This document shows positions 4,600 to 8,909 of a stretch of DNA of 8,909 nt, piece by piece. Made by a program: the position numbers and the translations under genes. A model generated the notes under the pieces. It was not told where the DNA came from, made no database searches, and saw only the letters and a list, made by a program, of their open reading frames with translations. Source of the stretch: JABDGC01 sp964466595 (GTDB lineage Bacteria; Pseudomonadota; Gammaproteobacteria; DSM-16500); contig CAYXNR010000067.1 in the NCBI GenBank assembly GCA_964466595.1, positions 1 to 8,909 on the forward strand, in the 5' to 3' direction. Numbering within the stretch: position 1 is the first letter of the stretch; each line of letters begins with the position of its first letter.

Positions 4600-5250
4600 A
4601 TGAATAATAATAATAATAAGAAGAAAGTCGCTGTATATGTGGACGGATTTAATCTTTATCATGGACTGAAAAACCTAAAAAAACCGCACCTGAAATGGCT
4701 TAACCTGCGCTCGTTGGCGGAGAAGTTTATTGATCGCGCCAATGAGGTTATAGAAAAGGTCTATTATTTTTCTGCAATCGCTACGCACATGGATAGCGAG
4801 ACAATTCAACGTCACAAAACATATATTGAAGCTCTGGAAGTTAATAATGTTGAGTTCGTTGGCGGAAATTTTAAGAAGAAATGGCTTAGCTATAGAAATA
4901 ACCACATCGAGATTAAGTGGAAGAAGCACGAGGAAAAAGAAACAGACGTGCATATTTCCATTTACATGGTCAGGGACTCGATGAAAAAGAAGTTTGATAA
5001 ATTCATTTTGATCACCAATGATACCGATATTGTGCCTGCTGTTAAAATGGCACGAAGTGAGAACAGTGCTCTCCGAATTAAATTACTTACACCCCCAACG
5101 CTTGATACGCATGACTCATTACTTAATGCGGTGAGACCAGGAACATGCTCAAAGTTAACTGAAGGTCATATTCAGAATAGCTTGCTGCCAGACAAAATTC
5201 AAAAGGCCAACAGAAAAATTATTCATATGCCAGAGCAATATAGAAAATAA
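4600..5250 (+). CDS. NYN-domain (PIN-like) nuclease
   Basis: A 216-residue NYN/LabA-type protein, predicted metal-dependent RNase of the PIN-like fold. I use the ATG at 4600, which has GGGA 10 nt upstream; the in-frame ATG at 4591 has it 1 nt away. After a low-complexity Asn5-Lys3 start from an AAT repeat come the NYN signatures: VAVYVDGFNLYHGL with the first acidic residue (Asp15), KETDVHISIYMVRD with Asp116 near the middle, and FILITNDTDIVPAV with Asp141 and Asp143 at the end of a beta strand. These Asp residues form the expected acidic metal site. The C-terminal 50 residues are a basic extension. It heads a run of closely spaced genes (11 nt to the next) and lies just after a terminator-like leader. 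The substrate is unknown; NYN proteins act in RNA processing and in some defence loci. Confidence 0.88.
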   Translation: MNNNNNKKKVAVYVDGFNLYHGLKNLKKPHLKWLNLRSLAEKFIDRANEVIEKVYYFSAIATHMDSETIQRHKTYIEALEVNNVEFVGGNFKKKWLSYRNNHIEIKWKKHEEKETDVHISIYMVRDSMKKKFDKFILITNDTDIVPAVKMARSENSALRIKLLTPPTLDTHDSLLNAVRPGTCSKLTEGHIQNSLLPDKIQKANRKIIHMPEQYRK

Positions 5251-5261
5251 GAGGTTTTTTC

Positions 5262-6500
5262 ATGTCTCAGTATTTGGGCGAATGTGATTGCGGTAGGGTT
5301 AAGTTTCATTGTGAGGGTGATCCCTTCTTTACTCAATACTGCCATTGCAATAAATGCCGTGAAGTTGCGTCCCGATCAAGGCGTGATGCTGATAAAGTGG
5401 GGTATGGATGGACGGCAGGATATTTAACATCCATTTTCAAAATAACAGCAGGGGCTGATAATCTTGAAGAAGTAATTCGGAACAATGCAAGGCTGCTGCT
5501 TTGTAAGTCATGCCATAGCCTTATTTACGGCATTTCTCTTGATGAGAATAAACAGGCTGGCATCGGTATTAATGTAAATAACTTTCATTTTGTAGGCTCA
5601 GTGCCCGAATCTTTTAACCCCGTTAGACATATTTGGTATGTCAATAGGATTATTGATTTTAATGATGGCTTACCAAAATTTAAAGATGCTCCAAAAGAGC
5701 AATTTGGCTCAGGCGAGCTTTGGATTAATGAGGCAGAACACAAGCTTGGTCTGCCGTTTGAATATCAAAAAATGCCTGAATATTTCGATGCGCATAATGT
5801 CAGCGAACAGACTGAAGCTAAAAATGCTCTGATCGAAAGGCTGCTAAAAGAGCAAAAGGTAAAAAAAGTTCTGGATATGACCTGTGGAACGGGTTCCCAA
5901 GTGTTTTATCTTGCTGAACGGGGCTATGAAGTTATTGGCAGTGATTTTAGTCCTGCTTTGCTTGAGCAAGCTCGAAATAAAGCCAGAAAAATGAATCGTA
6001 CCCTTACTTTTATTGACGGCGATATGCGGAATATAAAGGTCGGAAAATTCGACGCGGTTATTACTATTTTTAATGCCATTGGCCATCTCACCAAAATAGA
6101 TTTTGAAAAAGCGTTACAAAATATACACGCTAATCTTAAAGATGGCGGAGTGTATGTTTTTGATATTTTTAATCTGCAAGCTATTACCGATGATGTTATT
6201 GATGGCTTTGCAATGGATATTAAGAGCGTTGTGAATGGCGTCAATATTCGCAATATCCAACATTCTGAGGTTGATAGAGAAAAAGGTCTTCTGACTTCCC
6301 ATGATCATTACGCTATATCCAAGGGAGAAAGTGATCCAGAAACATGCAAAAATAGTTTCAGTTTACAAATTTATACCTCTGCAGAATTGCAAACAATGCT
6401 TGAGCGTAATGGATTTAAAGTCATTGGTCAATATGACATGGATGGAAATGTTTTTGTGCCAGATGAAAGTCTGAATATCTTAACTGTGGCGAGAGTTTGA
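5262..6500 (+). CDS. GFA/CENP-V zinc domain fused to a class I SAM-dependent methyltransferase
   Basis: A 412-residue two-domain protein. The start has GAGG 7 nt upstream (5251-5254). Residues 1-150 are a GFA-type beta domain: GECDCGRVKFHC, YCHCNKCRE and LLCKSCHSLIYG supply seven cysteines (8, 10, 27, 29, 32, 81, 84) matching the two zinc sites of the family, followed by HIWYVNR..DFNDGLPKF. Despite the old name (glutathione-dependent formaldehyde-activating), most GFA proteins have no proven reaction. Residues about 165-412 are a Rossmann methyltransferase: motif I VLDMTCGTGSQ (203-213), acidic Asp228 in GYEVIGSDFS for the SAM ribose, GDMRNIKVGKFDAVITIFNA for motifs III-IV, and LKDGGVYVFDIFN. 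The frame is continuous, so the fusion is real in this sequence. Substrate unknown; a small molecule is more likely than DNA because no NPPY-type motif is present. Confidence 0.9.
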   Translation: MSQYLGECDCGRVKFHCEGDPFFTQYCHCNKCREVASRSRRDADKVGYGWTAGYLTSIFKITAGADNLEEVIRNNARLLLCKSCHSLIYGISLDENKQAGIGINVNNFHFVGSVPESFNPVRHIWYVNRIIDFNDGLPKFKDAPKEQFGSGELWINEAEHKLGLPFEYQKMPEYFDAHNVSEQTEAKNALIERLLKEQKVKKVLDMTCGTGSQVFYLAERGYEVIGSDFSPALLEQARNKARKMNRTLTFIDGDMRNIKVGKFDAVITIFNAIGHLTKIDFEKALQNIHANLKDGGVYVFDIFNLQAITDDVIDGFAMDIKSVVNGVNIRNIQHSEVDREKGLLTSHDHYAISKGESDPETCKNSFSLQIYTSAELQTMLERNGFKVIGQYDMDGNVFVPDESLNILTVARV

Positions 6501-6510
6501 GTGGATTATC

Positions 6511-7239
6511 ATGTACGGAAAATTATGTACCAAGTTTTATGATGCGGATAAACAGCTTGCCTCTCATGAGGAGGTTTCTTTTTATGAGGGTATTTTTAAG
6601 AAAAGTGATTTTCTTTTGGAGCCCATGTGTGGTTCTGGCCGGTTGTTAATTCCACTTTTGCAAGCAGGGTATTTTGTACATGGACTGGATAATTCCAAGG
6701 ATATGCTGGAAAGCTGTAAGAAACGAGCATCAATGCTGGGATTGCAGCCTGTTTTATTTGAGGAGGCTGTTGAGAAGATGAGACTGGCTGAAAGATACAA
6801 TGGCATTATTATTCCATTCGGTTCGTTCCAGCTTTTTTATCCGCGCTTAAATGCTTTTCATGCTTTAGAGGTTTTTAAAGAACATTTAATGCCTAGTGGA
6901 AAGCTAGTGATGGATTTATTTGTGCCTTGGGACGTTCTTTATGAAAACAATGAAGAGGAAAAAAGTGAGAGAGAGGTAAAGGTTGACGATGGCTCTGTTA
7001 TAAAGATAGCCAGCCATAGCACTGCAAATAAATATGATCAATTTATATTAAGCAAGAGCAAATATAGCGAGTTTTTTGATGAGAAGCTTATCCGTGAAGA
7101 GGAGGAGCAAATGTATATTGCCTGGTATTACCGCTATGAAATGGAGCTTATTCTAGAAAAGCATGGCTTTAAGAATATTCAATATTATAAACGCTTTCTT
7201 AATAAAAGTGATCACATGACTTTTGTGGCTGAGAAATAA
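6511..7239 (+). CDS. Class I SAM-dependent methyltransferase
   Basis: A 242-residue Rossmann-fold methyltransferase, usual length for a stand-alone enzyme. Motif I is FLLEPMCGSGRLLIPLL (residues 34-50), where E-x-x-C-G-S-G is the SAM-binding loop. Asp60 in GYFVHGLDNS ends strand 2 and should bind the ribose. Then come YNGIIIPFGSFQ (motif IV region) and LMPSGKLVMDLF (strand 5). The C-terminal third carries an acidic, charged insertion (NNEEEKSEREVKVDDGS) before the last strands, which probably forms the substrate cap. It starts 10 nt after the fusion gene with a weak GTGGA site (6501-6505), so translational coupling is likely. It resembles the methyltransferase half of its neighbour in fold but is clearly diverged and not a recent copy. 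Substrate unknown. Confidence 0.85.
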   Translation: MYGKLCTKFYDADKQLASHEEVSFYEGIFKKSDFLLEPMCGSGRLLIPLLQAGYFVHGLDNSKDMLESCKKRASMLGLQPVLFEEAVEKMRLAERYNGIIIPFGSFQLFYPRLNAFHALEVFKEHLMPSGKLVMDLFVPWDVLYENNEEEKSEREVKVDDGSVIKIASHSTANKYDQFILSKSKYSEFFDEKLIREEEEQMYIAWYYRYEMELILEKHGFKNIQYYKRFLNKSDHMTFVAEK

Positions 7240-7251
7240 AAAGGAACTGAA

Positions 7252-7810
7252 ATGAGTGAATATCAATATTACGAATTTTGCAGTATTAGTAAACCCCTTT
7301 CACAAGAAACACGCAAAGAAATGGCCTCTTTATCCAGCAGGGCGAAGGTAGGTACGCATGGCGCGTCTTAATGTTTATAATCACGGCGATTTCAGAGGCG
7401 ACCCTAAGCGGCTTGTGTTAAAACATTTTGATGTGTTTTTCTATATAAGCAACTTCGGGGGCGTCAGATTTTTGTTTAAGTACCCAGTTGATGAAGTCAA
7501 TGTGGATCAAATCAAAAAACACTGTATCAAGAATATTATCAGTATAAAAATCCAAAAAGAAAATGTTTTGTTAGATGTTGATGTTAATGTCGAGGAGGGC
7601 TTTGGTTGGGTGGAGGGGGAGGGGCTGCTTGTTGATCTTTTGCCTCTATACGACGAAATCAAAGCAGAGAACTATCAATTTTTAAAGTTGGTTTCTTCTG
7701 TTAGTGAAGAATTGGATGGTCAGGAAAATAACTTAAAAGCCGCTGTTGCTAAGTTTAAAAAATTATCGCAAGCTCAAGAAGCATTTCTTGAGTGCATTAA
7801 GGGGGCATAA
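7252..7810 (+). pseudogene. Conserved hypothetical protein (MSEYQYYEF family), split by a one-base frameshift
   Basis: Two frames together rebuild one family. Frame A starts at the ATG at 7252 (AGGA 6 nt upstream) and encodes 39 residues, MSEYQYYEFCSISKPLSQ through SSRAKVGTHGAS, then TAA at 7369-7371. Frame B continues NVYNHGDFRGDPKRLVLKHF, then DVFFYISNFG, to the stop at 7810. I recall a proteobacterial and actinobacterial family that begins MSEYQYYEF..I.RPL....ELR.LSSRA and continues Y.WGDF.G.P..L...YFD...Y.AN.G. The break therefore falls inside a conserved block. Removing one T from the TT at 7368-7369 restores a 185-residue protein. Frame B also has its own ATG at 7358 with AAGG and TAGG before it, so reinitiation could yield a shortened product. 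Disruption, a read error and recoding are all possible; the function of the intact family is unknown. Confidence 0.8.
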
Positions 7811-7811
7811 G

Positions 7812-8297
7812 TTGAATAAAGCATTTAAAATTCGGCCAGCCTCTTTAAATGATAATAGGTGGCTTGAAGAATTGATGAATAAAAATTGGGGTGGGTTGCC
7901 GTTAGTTATCAGAGGCAAGAAATATTATCCGTCAAAATTGGATGGAGTTATTGCAGAAAATGAAAAAGGCATTGTCGGGTTTTTATTCTTTGATGTTCAA
8001 GAAAAAGACTGCGAGATAATCGTGTTTGAGGTTTTTGATAAATTTAAAGGCGCTGGGACGATGCTGTTGGGTGAATTGAAAATCATTGCTAAGAATCGTC
8101 ATTGCTCTCGTATTTATTTGATGACGACAAATGATAATTTAGATGCGCTAAGATTTTACCAAAAGAGAGGCTTCCATATTTGTGGTGTTCATCTTGACTC
8201 AGTAAAAATTTCAAGGAAGATAAAACCGACTATAGGATTAGTTGGTGATTATGATATTCCTGTGCGTGATGAGATTGATTTGGAATTTATGCTTTAA
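7812..8297 (+). CDS. GNAT-family N-acetyltransferase (TTG start)
   Basis: A 161-residue single-domain GNAT, which transfers acetyl from acetyl-CoA to an amine. I place the start at the TTG at 7812, one base after the previous stop, because the GGGGG run at 7801-7805 is correctly spaced and the family N-terminus (KAFKIRPASLNDNRWLEELM) begins there. The in-frame ATG at 7746 would add 22 residues encoded inside the preceding gene. Visible landmarks are GVIAENEKGIVGFLFF (strand 4), the CoA pyrophosphate loop FKGAGTMLLGELK (a degenerate Q/R-x-x-G-x-G/A), and TTNDNLDALRFYQKRGF, highly characteristic of this subgroup. The end, with IPVRDEIDLEFML, is also typical. The tight junction suggests translational coupling to the split gene, which a frameshift could disturb. 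Substrate unknown. Confidence 0.87.
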   Translation: MNKAFKIRPASLNDNRWLEELMNKNWGGLPLVIRGKKYYPSKLDGVIAENEKGIVGFLFFDVQEKDCEIIVFEVFDKFKGAGTMLLGELKIIAKNRHCSRIYLMTTNDNLDALRFYQKRGFHICGVHLDSVKISRKIKPTIGLVGDYDIPVRDEIDLEFML

Positions 8298-8320
8298 TAA
8301 TTTGATGGCCAGGATTTTTT

Positions 8321-8909
8321 ATGGTTAATGTGACTATTCGTGAGCTAAGGTTTGACGATAAAAAAGCTTTTCTTTCTGCTATGCAACGCAGCCAATTGTT
8401 GCATCATCCTTGGGTTAAAGCGCCAGTTATCTCACAGGAATTTGATGAATATTTACAGCGTTATACTCAGCCTAATCAAAAAAGTTATTTAGTGCTTGAT
8501 GAGAAAGAAAATATCGCAGGTGTATTTAACGTCAATGAAATTGTTCTTGGCGCTTTTCAAAGCGCTTACCTAGGTTTTTACGTTGTTTCTGATTTTTCGT
8601 CGAAAGGATATATGAGCGCTGGCTTGAAGCTTATGTTGGCCAAAATATTTAAAGAACTAAAAATACACCGCATTGAAGCAAACATCCAGCCTGAGAACTC
8701 ACGGTCTATCCTTTTAGTCAAAAAAAATGGTTTCCGCTATGAAGGGTTCTCGCCACGCTATTTAAAAATTAATGGTGAATGGCGCGGCCACGAGCATTGG
8801 GCGATGACTTATGAAGATTTTATAAGAAACGATGCTGAAGTTCTTAAAAAAGATCACGTTGATCTTGTTGAATATGATTCTGAATGGCCAGTTAAGGCTA
8901 AAACCGAAA
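8321..8909 (+). CDS. RimJ/RimL-like GNAT acetyltransferase, probably fused to GrpB; 3' end outside window
   Basis: The frame is open for 196 codons to the window edge. The start has AGGA 6 nt upstream (8311-8314). Residues 1-175 are a RimJ/RimL-type N-acetyltransferase: VTIRELRFDDKKAFLSAM, an aromatic-rich core, the CoA loop VVSDFSSKGYMSAGLKLML, and IEANIQPENSRSILLVKKNG, then FRYEGFSPRYLKINGEWRGH. This block is very close to the family that acetylates protein N-termini or small substrates. About residue 182 the sequence changes to VDLVEYDSEWPVKAKTE, which resembles the N-terminus of GrpB/UPF0157 proteins (typically VELVPYDP.WP..F..E), a nucleotidyltransferase-superfamily domain. A GNAT-GrpB fusion is therefore likely, but only about 15 GrpB residues are visible. 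It follows the previous GNAT by 23 nt; the two are different GNAT subgroups and not a tandem copy. Confidence 0.85.
   Translation, partial: MVNVTIRELRFDDKKAFLSAMQRSQLLHHPWVKAPVISQEFDEYLQRYTQPNQKSYLVLDEKENIAGVFNVNEIVLGAFQSAYLGFYVVSDFSSKGYMSAGLKLMLAKIFKELKIHRIEANIQPENSRSILLVKKNGFRYEGFSPRYLKINGEWRGHEHWAMTYEDFIRNDAEVLKKDHVDLVEYDSEWPVKAKTE

Noticed and set aside
4603..4617. Phase-variable AAT repeat at the start of the NYN gene
   Set aside because: The unit is three bases, so slippage would add or remove Asn residues without shifting the frame. At most it varies a short low-complexity tail.
4675..4953. Minus-strand open frame opposite the NYN gene
   Set aside because: Only the plus strand shows the NYN acidic motifs; this frame has no ribosome site or domain.
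7366..7372. Programmed +1 frameshift of the prfB type at TCT TAA T
   Set aside because: A Ser tRNA would have to re-pair from UCU to CUU, which is poor, and no strong stimulatory Shine-Dalgarno at the prfB spacing is present. A simple indel explains it better, although recoding is not excluded.
7746..7811. Upstream ATG at 7746 as the start of the GNAT gene
   Set aside because: It lies inside the preceding gene without a ribosome site and adds residues foreign to the family N-terminus. TTG at 7812 has a G-rich site and matches the fold start.
4600..8909. Integron gene-cassette array
   Set aside because: Gaps between genes are 1 to 23 nt, too short for attC sites, and no integron integrase is visible.
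1..8909. CRISPR array, insertion sequence or transposase
   Set aside because: No regularly spaced repeats with spacers were seen, and no transposase-like protein or terminal inverted repeats. The only mobile-element signs are the tRNA scar, its flanking modules and phage- or plasmid-type genes.

Overview
The window reads as two accessory gene blocks from an AT-rich proteobacterium, joined at a tRNA-gene scar. An alphaproteobacterial host is a guess. It rests on the style of the tRNA-Lys(CTT) 3' half at 4280-4321 and on the gene families present; no ribosomal or core chromosomal gene is available to confirm it.

Left block (1-4279), probably the end of an integrated phage, plasmid or island. 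It starts inside the 3' end of a DnaB-type replicative helicase. Next come two small mobile-element genes that overlap by 110 nt in different frames (544-1167 and 1058-1276), and a convergent XRE/Cro-C1 regulator (1278-1541, minus). The regulator is divergent from a secreted Rap1a/Tai-like protein (1685-2164). Two tandem operator-like half-palindromes lie in the divergent intergenic region. Two minus-strand genes of unknown function follow: 2292-3077 (N-terminal helical motif, acidic middle, C-terminal beta-rich domain) and 3367-4095 (one predicted membrane segment).

Junction (4096-4599, 504 bases without a gene). It contains 42 bases matching the anticodon-loop-to-discriminator part of tRNA-Lys(CTT), with no 5' half, as expected for an attachment site left by a tyrosine recombinase. 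On each side sits a related module in the same orientation: two 8-bp repeats at an 11-bp pitch, then AATAACAAATAG, then AATGACAAT exactly 27 bases further on. To the right are a candidate promoter, a folded leader and a strong intrinsic terminator placed just before the next gene.

Right block (4600-8909), one co-directional run with gaps of 1 to 23 nt, so probably a single operon. In order: a NYN (PIN-like) nuclease; a fusion of a GFA/CENP-V zinc domain with a class I SAM methyltransferase; a second class I methyltransferase; a gene split by a one-base frameshift (7252-7810); a GNAT acetyltransferase with a TTG start; and a RimJ/RimL-like GNAT that continues into what looks like the start of a GrpB (UPF0157) domain at the window edge. 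Its theme is group transfer (methyl, acetyl, possibly nucleotidyl) plus one nuclease. No target can be named from sequence alone. No integrase, transposase, CRISPR array or rRNA is visible.
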